Positions 21,225 through 31,110 of a stretch of 64,000 nt of DNA are shown here, piece after piece. This DNA comes from Pollenia angustigena (taxonomy: Eukaryota > Arthropoda > Insecta > Diptera > Polleniidae), in contig OV884056.1 in NCBI GenBank assembly GCA_930367215.1, positions 321,252,709 through 321,316,708 of the forward strand, in the 5' to 3' direction. Under the pieces are notes generated by a model. The model did no database searches, was not told the origin of the DNA, and worked only from the letters and a program-made list of their open reading frames with translations. The position numbers were made by a program, and so were the translations under genes. Numbering within the stretch: the stretch's first letter is position 1; each line of letters starts with the position of its first letter.

Positions 21225-21912
21225 TTTTTTGACATGATTGATTTCCATCTATTTTTATCATACTTAAACATCGTATGAGTTTTTTTTTGGTTCTCAATTC
21301 TGAGAACAAAATTTCCAATGACTTTAAACTCGAGTAAACAAATTACACACATTTCGCCACTACACGTTTGTTACCAAATTTCAACCAGAACAAATTTTGT
21401 ATATATTAAAGTAAATATTTGAAAACTAATTAACCTTAATTATTTGTAGTTGATAATATAGTAGATTAACAATATTTTTGGTCATATTTGAATTTTTATA
21501 CTAGACTTACAATCTACTAACATTACTTAAACTTATTTGCATCTAGAAAATAGTTTCCAATTAATCTTATACAGTATTATATATATTAAAACGTATCTTT
21601 TTCTTTAAAAATATTACAATTTAAATAAATTTATTGAGAAATTCATTTATTTTTGCAAATACTTTTTGACATTGGTTAATAATTAATGATTATTTCTATG
21701 ATACTTCTGCATTCACATTCTTTGAAATTTTTTTTTGATAACTTCGAATTTGAAGATATAACATTTTTATACAGTTTAATCCTTTTTTCGACATTTAGAT
21801 TGTGGGGTTATATAACAATCACAATTTGACATACATGTGGATTTTGTCTACATAATTATACTTGATATTTCTTTTATAAATGGATTTATAAGAATAGCTT
21901 GGGTTTTTTATT
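21225..21912. other. AT-rich flank left of Copia, related to its right flank
   Basis: Portions near 21,610-21,850 (TTTAGATTGTGGGGTTATAT, TTTGACATACATGTGGATTT) resemble 26,440-26,640 (TTAAGATTGTAAGGTTGTAT). The Copia insertion may therefore lie in a diverged tandemly repeated AT-rich element. No gene was recognised. Confidence 0.4.
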
Positions 21913-22089
21913 TAGCAGAGCAAGGTTTGAATGTATATATGGTAATACGTTTAATAAATAAAAAAAATCAGTATAGGTTTGATAAGTACAAAAAATGGCG
22001 TAAAGTTGTAGGTACATGTAATATAAACATAAGGAACTATAAAAACAATTAACACGTAACAAATAAGATTATACAGGGCGACTCCAATA
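21913..22089 (-). repeat. Copia 3' LTR
   Basis: It is 177 bp from AGCAGAGCAAGGTTTGAATG to GGGCGACTCCAATA in plus orientation. It differs from the other LTR by two compensating 4-bp indels and a few substitutions. Confidence 0.93.
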
Positions 22090-22100
22090 CTCCTCCCTAA
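22090..22100 (-). other. Copia polypurine tract
   Basis: On the minus strand TTAGGGAGGAG stands immediately before the 3' LTR start TATTGGAGTCG. It is the expected primer site for plus-strand DNA synthesis. Confidence 0.85.
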
Positions 22101-22111
22101 TCTGGAATTTG

Positions 22112-22516
22112 TTATCGGACACCCAAGGCTTCACGGAACTTTCCAAATTTGGTTTTATCAAGGGGTTTCGTAAGGACATCTGCAACTTGTTGATCGGTAC
22201 TTACGTAAGCCAATCTGAAGTCTCCTCTTGTTAGGGCATCTTGAATAAAATGGTGCCGTATATCAATGTGCTTTGTTCTCGGATGAAATCCACCACTTGA
22301 GGCAATTGATATAACACTTTGGTTGTCGCAACATATATCCAAGGGTTCCACATTTTTGTAAAAGTGTGATCTTATTCCATTCCACCACAAGGCTTCTTGA
22401 ACAGATGCCGAGAGGGCCATGTATTCGGCTTCACAGGATGAGAGTGCAACGGTTTGTTGCCTTTTTGAGCACCATGAAATGGCTCCTCCCTGAGCTATAA
22501 AAACGTAGCCTGTTGT
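22112..22516 (-). pseudogene. pol: Copia RNase H domain
   Basis: After a stop following DADWASNFEDQK at 22,517 the frame continues TTGYVFIAQGGAISWCSKRQ, then QTVALSSCEAEYMALSASVQ, CDNQSVISIASSGGFHPRTK and HIDIRHHFIQDAL, ending near ADVLTKPL. The acidic D-E-D pattern (DADW, EAEY, DNQS) and the KHIDIRHHF block are the usual Copia RNase H motifs, which remove the RNA strand after reverse transcription. Apart from the stop at the junction with RT the domain is whole, ending at a normal terminator just before the polypurine tract. The start shown is the domain break, not a translation start. Confidence 0.9.
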
Positions 22517-24320
22517 TTACTTTTGATCCTCAAAATTTGACGCCCAGTCCGCATCAGTATAGCCGAAAACGCTGCCGTTGGTAACATCTTTACTTGAAGA
22601 ATAATAATATAACTTTAATTTCGAGGTTCCACGTAGATATCGGAAAAGATGTTTTACAGCAGACCAGTGATGGTGTCCTGGATTAACGTTATAACGACTG
22701 AGTTTATTTACTGCAAAACAAATATCTGGTCGTGTACATTGAGACAGGTACATCAGACATCCTACTGCCTCCTGGTATGGAACATTTTTCATGTCCTGAA
22801 TGTCTTCGCTTGTTGTTGCGCAATCATCTTTGGATAATTTTTCACTAGCATTCATCGGCGTAGTTACTGGTTTTGCATTTTTCATACCAAATGTTTCGAG
22901 AATGTTTTCCACGTAAAGTTCTTGATCTAGAGCTATAAAGTTTTGTCCACGAGTAATTCTCATTCCAAGTATTTGAGTGGCAGCACCTAGATCTTTCATA
23001 TGAAATGTTTGCTTTAGAAAATCTTTTATATTTTCGAGCCAAGTGTCGTCATTACAGAATAACAGGATATCGTCCACATAAACAGCTATTATCAAAAGTT
23101 TTTTTTCTTCGAGTTTGTAAAATAAGCATGAATCGTATTTTGATTTATTTAGAACATATGACACTAGTGCATTATTAAGTTCTTGATTCCAAATTGTACT
23201 TGACTGTTTCAGTCCATACAGTGCTTTGTTAAGACGACATGCTTTTGATTGGTTGTTTTGGTTGATGTAAAGTGGGGGCTGTTCCATGTATATCTCTTCA
23301 TTTAAACGACCTTGGAGAAACGCTGTGACGGCATCCATCTGTTCAATTTTAAGATTCATCTGTGCGGCGATTGCGAAAAGGTATCGCAGGGAACTATGAC
23401 GTACGACCGGTGAATATGTCTCTTCATAGTCTACCCCCTTTCTCTGTGAGTACCCTTTTATGACTAATCGCGCCTTATAGCGATCTATGGAGCCGGTTAT
23501 ATCACGTTTTGTGCGAAAACCCCATTTACATTTGATTGCCTTGCGATTCGGTGGCAAATCTTGAAGTGACCACGTATCATTATCCATTAACGATTGATAC
23601 TCCTCTTCCATTGCCATTTTCCATTTATCCGAATCTGGACGGGATAATGCTTCCATTAGTATTTCCGGATCTTGTGATGACTGAAATAAATGTGTGGCAG
23701 TATTTGATTGACTTAAAAATTTATTATTAGGATACTTGCCTGTACAAATGCGCCCCTCAACGCTAAGCTTTGACACTTGTTGACATGAACAATCTGGTCT
23801 ATTTTGTTGCGATGGAGGCGCTACAAGTCCAGAGAATCGGTGAAAATTATCTCCTTCCGATGATAAGTTTTCATCCGAGATAGATTGAAACGACTCATTT
23901 GTTAATTCAGCTGACTCACAATCATTTAATGAGGACGTGCTCCCATTGTCGGTGATAAAATCATTCAATCTAACAGGTCTTTGGCGGATTCTTTCGCTTC
24001 GTCGTAAAATTGGTGAATTTGATTGGTTTGTTGCATTTGATGCTTGGTCCTCAATATCCGGTGGGTTTGTCGTACTCGTTTGGTTCATATTTTCTGCATC
24101 AAGATACGTATCATCAATGAGATTTAATTCCATGCTTATTTTGTTATGTCCCGTTTTCAACATTGATTTAATTGGGCATTCGGTAACTCTTTTGTTTTCA
24201 TCAATGAATGAAACATTGCGGCTTTTAAAAATATTGTGTTCTTTAAAAGCTGTCATTACACATTCGTGAGCTTTAGGATCCCATTTTTTTTCGATTAGAT
24301 TTTGGTACATGTGCCATAGC
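22517..24320 (-). pseudogene. pol: Copia reverse transcriptase with integrase C-terminal region
   Basis: One long open frame (604 codons) covers the end of integrase (KKWDPKAHECVMTAF), a Ser/Asn-rich linker with RRSERIRQRPVRLNDF, and the RVT_2 domain: KCKWGFRTKRDITGSIDRYK, ARLVIKGYSQRKGVDYEETY, QMDAVTAFLQGRLNEEIYM and LNKALYGLKQS, then the catalytic VYVDDILLF (YVDD codons at 23,069-23,080). It ends in the connection DADWASNFEDQK. The catalytic aspartates (MDAVTAF, YVDD) are intact. The intact length shows the element is not very old. A one-base shift near 24,290 separates it from the integrase core. Minus-strand continuity with its neighbours makes this part of one Gag-Pol polyprotein. Confidence 0.93.
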
Positions 24321-24850
24321 CACAGTTCCAAAAATTTTTATATGAGACAAGTCCGGTTTTCTTTTACTCCACGACTCTTCAGGGGTTATGCCTGTGCCTT
24401 TCAAAGGAGATCGATTAAGCAAATATACGGAGTAAGCCACTGCTTCAGCCCAAAAAACTTTTGGTAAATTTGCATCATAAATCATACATCTTGCCTTTTC
24501 AACAAAAGATCGGTTGTTTCTTTCGGCGACTCCGTTCTCTTCTGGTGTATGTATGCACGTTTGTGGTTTGGTGGTTAATACCATTTTCTTTGATAATTTG
24601 TTAAAAAGTTTTATTTAAATACTCTTTTCCATTATCCGTACGAAGAGTTTTTAATTTTTGCGCACTTTGTTTTTCAGCAAAGTGTAGGAATTCTCTAAAG
24701 ACGTTAGATACTTCTATTTCGCTTTTAGTTTTTAAAAAATACACAAAAATTTTGCGAGTTTTGTCATCAATTAGAGTAAAAAAAAACAAAGTTCCCCAAG
24801 AGACTCTTCTTCCATCGGGCCACAAATATCGGAATGCACTAACTCAAGAA
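24273..24850 (-). pseudogene. pol: Copia integrase core
   Basis: The region reads LVHSDICGPM (first Asp), TLIDDKTRKIFVYFLKTKSE, LRTDNGKEYLN (second Asp), and after a frameshift near 24,590 HTPEENGVAERNNRSFVEKA (catalytic Glu) and PKVFWAEAVAYSVYLLNRSP. This is the D-D-E core of a retroviral-type integrase that joins the cDNA to the chromosome. Two frameshifts are visible, one in a T-run near 24,780 and one near 24,590. The order integrase before RT confirms Copia. Confidence 0.9.
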
Positions 24851-24859
24851 TATGAGACG

Positions 24860-25375
24860 CTCTAGTAGCATGTTTATTGAATGGTTGTCTTATTTGTTTA
24901 CAAATAAATTTGGGATAAACCGTTCTGGAGTTTTTTGTAAACTTTTTAGGTTAAAGTGTCCCATTCTTCTGTGCCATAATTCCAGACTAGCCACAGAACT
25001 ACATGCAAACGATTTATTTTCTGTTATTGGACAACAGTCTAGTTTAAATAAGCCATTAATATGCGAACAAGTAGAAATAATTTTTCCATTGGGGTTCATG
25101 ACTTTTACACCACTATTTTTAAAAACAACCGTGTGCCATCTTTTAACAATTTGACTTACCGACAGTAAATTGGTTGACAGTTCGGGCACGTATTGAACAT
25201 TTTTACTTCAATAAACGAATCATTGCAGTCTGGTCTAAACGTAGTTTTACCAGATGCCTTAATTTGCATTACGCTTTTATTGGCAGTTGCTACCATACCA
25301 ACTTCTGTGCGCATATTGTCCAACAAATTTTGGTTAAGCGTCATATGTGATGTAGCACCCGAATCAAAATATCAG
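24860..25375 (-). pseudogene. pol: Copia protease and GAG-pre-integrase (zinc-binding) region
   Basis: The protease start reads YFDSGATSHMTLNQNLLDN, with DSGA as the active site; the codon before YFDSGA is a stop where Trp is usual. After a one-base insertion near 25,195 the frame continues PELSTNLLSVSQIVKRWHTV and ELWHRRMGHFNLKSLQK, the H-x-R-x-GH block of the GAG-pre-integrase domain. Aspartic protease cleaves the polyprotein in the particle. The adjacent CKQIRQPF run leads into the integrase core after another shift. Confidence 0.88.
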
Positions 25376-26135
25376 TCATAAGTATTTGTGGCTTCTTATT
25401 TTGATAGTGCAACGGCTGAATATGCATCATATCTGTTGTCCTTATGATGGTCTGTTTTAGTACGGCAATGTATGCAATATGGCCGAAATTGTGGCATTTT
25501 CTACATTTTGGTCCCTTTTTAGTCGTTTTGAACGGAATCTGTCGATTAGTTGTGTAAAAAGCAGAATTTTCGCATGAATTTGGTATTTCCTGCAATAACT
25601 TTATTTTAATGCTATCACCACTGATGTTGATTCCAGAATTTTCAAGTGCCATTATCATTGGACGGTAACTTTTTGGCAGCCCGGCCAACAAGAGAGAACC
25701 AATCCATTCCTCACTAATTGGAAATCCAATGCCATTTAACGATTGTGCTGTAGTAACAATTTCTTTTACGTAAATTTCCATAGAATTACAATTCGAAAGT
25801 GTTGTTGTGATCAGCTTACGCAGAAGTGCCACTCGACGTGTTAAACCACTGTCTTCATAGGCATTTGCTAACTGTTGCCATAAATGTTTTGCTGTTTTTG
25901 CATCTTGTATATGGACATAGCACAACGGGTCAATAATAAGTGTCAACTTACTTCTGGCTCTTCTGTCTTGTTCTGGTTTAATCGGTATCTTTGGGTTTCC
26001 CGCTTCATCAACTTCATAATCGATTGTGGTTGTCCAAAGATTGTCCAAATCCTAATAAGCCTGTGCAGCTATTTTCCAGGTGGGGTAGTTTTCTCTACCA
26101 AGCAACCTGTCTATGGTCATACCACTGGTACTACT
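25341..26135 (-). pseudogene. gag: Copia Gag (UBN2 type)
   Basis: A possible start lies near 26,119-26,135 (GTG SKPESSTSG, ATG TIDRLLGRENYPTWKIAA), then one in-frame TAG at 26,052, and 235 open codons from LDNLWTTTIDYE. Typical UBN2 elements are present: DPLCYVHIQDAKTAKHLWQQ, AYEDSGLTRRVALLRKLITT and LLLAGLPKSYRPMIMALENS. A CCHC zinc knuckle is reduced to CRKCHNFGHIAYIAV, with the last Cys lost after a shift. Gag forms the virus-like particle. The UBN2 fold and position next to the 5' LTR support the call. Confidence 0.9.
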
Positions 26136-26191
26136 TTCCGGCTTCGACACTTGCCTTTTTTTTAATTATATTTTAATGCACTTTTTAGCCT

Positions 26192-26205
26192 CTGGGCCCA
26201 TAACC
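26192..26205 (-). other. Copia primer binding site (half initiator tRNA-Met)
   Basis: On the minus strand GGTTATGGGCCCAG directly follows the 5' LTR. It is complementary to the anticodon-region half of initiator tRNA-Met, the special priming known for Drosophila copia. Confidence 0.9.
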
Positions 26206-26207
26206 TA

Positions 26208-26384
26208 TAGCAGAGCAAGGTTTGAATGTATGTATATATGGTAATGCGTTTAATAAATAAAAAAAATCAGTATAGGTTTGATAAGTACAAAAAATGGCGT
26301 AAAGTTGTATGTATAATATAAACATAAGGAACTATAAAAACAATTAACACGTAACAAATAAGATTATACAGGGCGACTCCAATA
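26208..26384 (-). repeat. Copia 5' LTR
   Basis: It is 177 bp and aligns with 21,913-22,089 over its whole length. Such a short LTR is at the low end even for Copia. Confidence 0.93.
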
Positions 26385-26960
26385 TTTTATATTTCTGATA
26401 TAAAGATTAAAGATTAACTCCGTTTTCATGAATGACTATTGAATTAGGCAAATGTTTATTGAATAAAATTTACATGAAAAATGTTGGTAAACTTTTGTCG
26501 AATTTGAAATATTTCTTTTATGAATTCCGGCGGTAATATTTTTTTTAAACTTTTTCGTTTTTTTTTTATATTAAGATTGTAAGGTTGTATAATAACTACA
26601 ATTTCATTTATACTCGGATTTTCTTTTATGACAATTGATGCTTCAAATGCAAATAAATTTGTAAAGATCTTTTGTCACATTTATCTTGGTTATTACTTTT
26701 TTTTTGGAATAACATTTTCTTGGGATGTTATTAATAAATTATAATTTAAGGGAATATTATTTTCTTAAATTATAATTGCTTCGGGATATTGGGAAAGGAA
26801 AGTTACGTGCTAATTCCTTGAACGTTTGCATTTGAATATTTTTTTTAATTGAATTTCTATAATTGAAGTCCATTAGTTTTCTTGACTAGAGGGTACGAGT
26901 TTATCCACGGGTAATTCGTTCAGTAGGTTTTTGTTTTCGTTGCTTGATTGTTTTAGTTGA
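26385..26960. other. AT-rich tract between Copia and gypsy gag
   Basis: It carries diverged repeats of the left Copia flank (21,610-21,850) and no gene. The gag frame opens at 26,961 after a TGA. Confidence 0.4.
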
Positions 26961-27560
26961 AAGTTTTTCTCGACCTGCGAACAGTCTTGGCTGAGGATGA
27001 GTACTAGACGACATATTAGAAAGAAATTCAGGAATTTCGAAAGGGACTTTGAAATTCAAAGAAGAATAATGGAGCGTAGGCAAGCACCAAATGAGTCTGC
27101 GGATGCGTTTATAACCGAAATTGTCAAACTCAAAAACCAAATGAGGGTAAGCGTACTAGAGAGCGAACTGGTAAAAATAATTAAAGACAACCTGAAAGAT
27201 GGATTGGCTCAACTGGTTTTCCCCATTAGGATTGACAGTCTGGATCAGCTACTGGAGGAGTGCAAAAGGGCTGAAAGGAATAATGCCAAACGATCTTTGA
27301 CCCGCATGCCTTTAGGTCATTCTCGACGAGTGTATGAGATGGACTTGTTTGAGCACGAGCAGATAGATGAGCAGGCACAGCAGGTTGAGGCACTTCAAAG
27401 GGATAGTTTGCCAGCGAAACAGCTCACGTGTTGGAACTGCATAGCGCCTGGCCAGGACGTAGGTTCGAGGACGTAGCTAGCCCGAATTGCCCCAGATGTG
27501 CGGGAAACAGCAAATCGAACATGCGGAAGACTGGGCCGACGTGTTCAAACCAAACCACCT
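26961..27560 (+). pseudogene. gag: Gypsy Gag, C-terminal part
   Basis: The frame runs without stop from 26,961 to 27,476 (ATG at 26,997). It reads RKKFRNFERDFEIQRRIMER, ESADAFITEIVKLKNQMRVS, FPIRIDSLDQLLEECKRAER and ends in a damaged zinc knuckle, LTCWNC. After a one-base shift it continues EDVASPNCPRCAG (27,455-27,500), giving the expected CxxC ... CxxC pattern. The Q-x-R/K, F-I-x-E and L-x-x-Q spacing is that of the Retrotrans_gag domain. The N-terminal half is missing, presumably displaced to 20,977. Gag packages the element RNA. The spacer to 27,722 holds several stops in the same frame. Confidence 0.8.
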
Positions 27561-27722
27561 CCCAGTAAAAGATAAGTTTTCAAATTTCACGTTTACCCGA
27601 CAAGACCAACCCAAAGAAATATTAACGTAAACCCAGACAAAGTCCAAGAGCCAGATAAAGAAAATGCTAAGACCAACACTAAGGATGATGAGAAAATAGA
27701 AATTAAAGAAAAAAATTATTGC

Positions 27723-29356
27723 TTGAAACCAAACAATAACTCAAAGCCAAACGGTCTCAACCCAGGCCTATCGTATGAACAGCGTCTAGAAAATTATAAC
27801 CAAATTCGTTCCGAAATTTTTGCAGATTATGTACCCATAGTTAGCAATAGAATCCGAAAAACCAGGGAAAGATACGCCTTAAGAAAACAAGAGAGGAAAG
27901 TTATAGCATCGACGGTGTTAGGTAGCGAGGGCGATATTAGACCCTATATGACAGTCGAGATTAATGATTATCAATATCAGGGCCTGTTAGATAGTGGAGC
28001 TTCTGTAAGCTGCCTTGGCCCTAATTGCATGGAAAGCGTTAAACAAATGGATGCGAAAATACTCGATTTTAAATCGACTGTGCGTACAGCGGATGGGAAG
28101 CAACATTTAATTATTTGCAAAGTCTTTGTAAAAATCAAATATGGGAATAAATTTGTGGAAATGATGTTATACTTAGTACCGAACTTAAGTCAAGAACTTA
28201 TATTAGGATACGATTTTTGGAAAAAAAAAAATAGGTTTGAGGTTTCTTTTGAGAATAGTATAGTCGACGAAATTTCTATCCCAGATGCGGAAGAGTCCAA
28301 GATGCACTCATTAACTTCACGTCAACGAAAAGTTTTGGAAAATGTAAAACAATCGTTTCGGTATTACACACTGTTTGGCTTGGGAAGAACTCAAATCGAA
28401 AAACACACAATAGACACTGGAGATGCACCGGCCAAAAAGATGAGACACTACCCCGTAAGTCCAGCAGTGCAGAAACTAATCTACGCTGAACTTGACAGGA
28501 TGATTGAACTGGACGTAATCGAAGTAGCCACTGGAGCAGAGTGGAACAATCGTATGACCTTGGTCATTAAGCCCAACAAAAACAGGCTTTGCCTCGATGC
28601 CCGGGAGCTCAATAAGGTTACGAGGAAGGATGCGTACCCTCTGCCCAATATAGACGGTTTACTGACGCGGCTAGGAGATACCCATTTTATTTCATCAATC
28701 GACCTCAAGGACGCCTTCTGGCAAATCCCTCTGGATGAGGCAAGCAGACCAAAGACAGCGTTCACAGTTCCTGGCATGACTCAGTACCAATTCAAAATGA
28801 TGCCTTTTGGACAGTGCAACGCTGCCCAGAGGCTTTGTCGGTTGATGGATAAAGTGGAGCCATCCGAGTTAAAGGACAGAGTGTTTATCTACTTGGACGA
28901 TTTATTGGTAGTGTCATCAAACTTCGAAGATCATATGGACATGCTTCGTGTTGTGGGACAGAAATTAACGTACGCTGGACTAACAATCAACATGCAAAAA
29001 TCAAAATTTTGTTACCGCTAGCTGAAATACTTGGGTTATATAGTTGGCGGAGGAAAACTGAAACCGGATGAGGAAAAAGTTAAGGCTATTTTGGATATAA
29101 GTCCACCTAAAAACCAAAAAGAGGTTAGGAGATTTTTAGGCACAGTAGGGTGGTATCGCCGTTTCATTAACGATTTTTCCACTCTTACGGCTCATTTAAC
29201 GGATACCCTTAAAAAAACTCCTAAATTTATTTTGACCCCTGAAGCCATAAAATCGTTTGAAGAGCTCAAGCTTAGGTTAGTAACAAGTCCAATACTGTCC
29301 AGCCCAGATTTCGAAAGGCCATTCTTTGTCCAATGTGACGCGTCAAATGAGGAATA
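27723..29356 (+). pseudogene. pol: Gypsy Pol: protease, reverse transcriptase, start of RNase H
   Basis: A single frame with one internal TAG (29,019). Protease: GLLDSGASVSCLG (active-site DSGA codons at 27,990-28,001) and LILGYDFW. RT: GAEWNNRMTLVIKPNKNRLC, LDARELNKVTRKDAYPLPNI, SSIDLKDAFWQIPLDEASRP, MMPFGQCNAAQRLCRLMD and the catalytic VFIYLDDLLVVS (YLDD codons at 28,890-28,901). The thumb follows as LKYLGYIVGGGKLKPDEEKV and VRRFLGTVGWYRRFINDFS. RNase H begins FFVQCDASNEE, then a frameshift. All catalytic residues of PR and RT are kept. The RT sequence type is Ty3/gypsy. The protein would be produced from the gag-pol transcript. Confidence 0.93.
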
Positions 29357-30922
29357 GGGGCGGTCCTGTTTCAAAGGGACGATGATGAAGGCGAACACCC
29401 TATTGAATATTTTTCAAAGAAACTGAAACAGGCCCAGAAAAACTATTCTACGACAGAGAAGGAATGTCTCGCAGTAGTTCTAGCCATAGAAAAATTTCGC
29501 CAGTATATCGAGTTGATGGACTTCACGGTCATCACGGACCATTCCAGTCTGAAATGGCTGATGCGTCAACAGGATTTGAACGGGAGACTTGCTCGATGGA
29601 GTTTAAAGCTGCAAGGCTTTAAATTTAATATCGAGCAAAGAAAAGGAACAAAAAACGTTGTCCCCGATATGCTTTCGCGTCAGGACATGGAGGAAGTGGT
29701 TCTAAATAGTGGCCCATTGATAGATTTTAACTCTCAAGCTTTTAAAGATAAAGATTATCTTGCCTTAATAGACGCGATAGAGCAAAATAGGGACCGATTG
29801 CCTGATTTAAAAGTGGAAGAAGGCATTGTATACAAGAAAGTCAAATTTAACCGAAACGACCTAGATAATGAAGCAGAATGTTGGAAAATATGGGTGCCGA
29901 GTGAATTAACCCACACTCTGATTTGTAAATCCCATGTTGATAACACCTCACACGGAGGTATTGCGAAAACTTTATATAATATTCGTGAGTTTTTTTATTG
30001 GCCTTCTATGGTGAAGCAGATTAGGGATTTTGTTAGAGAATGCGGTACGTGTAAAGAGATTAAACACCCAAAACAAACTTTACGACCACCTATGGGCTAT
30101 GAAGTCAGGACTCAAAGGACGTTTCAGAAGATATACATTGACTTCTTAGGACCCTATACCCGAACAAAGTCCGGCAACACCTTTATTTTTATCGTATTAG
30201 ACCACAAAACCAAATTTGTTTTATTAAAAGCGTTGTCCAAAGCTACCACCAAAGCAGTGATTAAATTTTTACGGGATGAGGTGTTTTATAAATTCGGAGT
30301 ACCGGAAATGTTACACTCGGATAATGGTAAACAGTTAACCTCCGCAGCCTTTAATGATTTTCTAAAAATATTTGGCGTTAAACATACCCGTACCCCTATC
30401 TATTCACCGCAATCTAACGCTAGCGAAAGGGTCAATCAGACTATACTGAGTTCTATCCGAAGTTTTCTGAACAATGACCAATCGAAATGGGATGAGAATT
30501 TGTCTAAAATAGAATGTTCACTAAGGTCTACGGTCCATTCGTCTACTGGGGCAACACCTTATTTTTCACTAACTGGCTACAACATGATTACCCACGCTGA
30601 CGCCTATGAAATTCTGAGAAAACTAAAATCTACTGAAGAAGGTGAAATGTTAGTATTACCTAAGTCATCACAAATGCAACTCGCCCATCAAAAAGTGAGC
30701 GAAAAGTTACATGACGCCTATTTGCGCAATGTGAGATCTTACAATCTCAAAAGTAGAATCATAAAATATATGCCTGGCCAAGAGGTCTACAGAAAAAACT
30801 TCATACAAAGTAAATTTTCAAAGGGGATAAATGCCAAGCTTTGTAGACCCTGGCTGAAATGTAGGATAAGAAGGGCTATAGGTAATAGTCAGTACGAGGT
30901 CGAGAATCAAAGGGACAGTTAA
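29357..30922 (+). pseudogene. pol: Gypsy Pol: RNase H and integrase
   Basis: After a one-base shift at 29,356 the frame reads IGAVLFQRDDDEGEHPIEYF, STTEKECLAVVLAIEKFRQY, ITDHSSLKWLMRQQDLNGRL and VPDMLSRQ (RNase H, with E and D residues present). Integrase follows: the zinc-binding HHCC region (SHGGIAKTLYNIREFFYWPS, ECGTCKEIKHP), then the D-D-E core (KIYIDFLGPYTRTKSGNTFI; MLHSDNGKQ; SNASERVNQTILSSIRSFL). A C-terminal part with FVPGQ-like MPGQEVYRKNF ends at 30,922. The 469-codon run from 29,513 has no break, so this part is well preserved. No chromodomain was seen. Confidence 0.93.
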
Positions 30923-31035
30923 TAGGAGTAATTCACGCGCAGCACTCGAAACAATAGAATGCTTAGGAGTCGTAAGGTACTGTTTATCGTTGTGGATTGG
31001 ATTTTTAAAAGGGAACGATTGCGTTATTGCTGATG

Positions 31036-31110
31036 TAATTTTATTTTACACCTGTAAAAAAATGGGTGGAATACTGTTAGTTTGTAAAAAAATGGGTGGA
31101 ATATTGTTAG
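31036..31110 (+). repeat. 42-bp tandem duplication after gypsy pol
   Basis: TGTAAAAAAATGGGTGGAAT followed by A(C/T)TGTTAGTTTG occurs twice in succession. The purine-rich AAAAAAATGGGTGG is a candidate polypurine tract with the LTR start nearby, but no LTR partner was found to test this. Confidence 0.55.

Larger units (their letters stand above)
21913..26384 (-). mobile_element. Ty1/Copia LTR retrotransposon, structurally complete, coding region broken
   Basis: Two 177-bp LTRs flank a minus-strand gag-PR-IN-RT-RH region. The order with integrase before RT is diagnostic of Copia. The PBS matches the internal half of initiator tRNA-Met, as in Drosophila copia, and a polypurine tract adjoins the 3' LTR. 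About nine stops or frameshifts are visible. It lies in the opposite orientation to, and apparently inside, the gypsy element. The right flank reads TTTTATATTT and the left TTTTTTATTT, so a 5-bp target duplication such as TTTTA is possible but not certain. Confidence 0.93.
20776..31110 (+). mobile_element. Ty3/gypsy LTR retrotransposon, degenerate, interrupted by Copia
   Basis: The PBS (20,779), a short gag start (20,977), the gag C-terminal part (26,961), protease-RT (27,723), RNase H-integrase (to 30,922) and a duplicated 42-bp tract after pol run in the right order on the plus strand. A Copia element and its AT-rich flanks separate the gag start from the rest, so the link between the 5' part and the pol part is inferred. 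The pol order PR-RT-RH-IN identifies the Ty3/gypsy group (Metaviridae). No env frame and no definite LTR pair were found. Confidence 0.7.
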
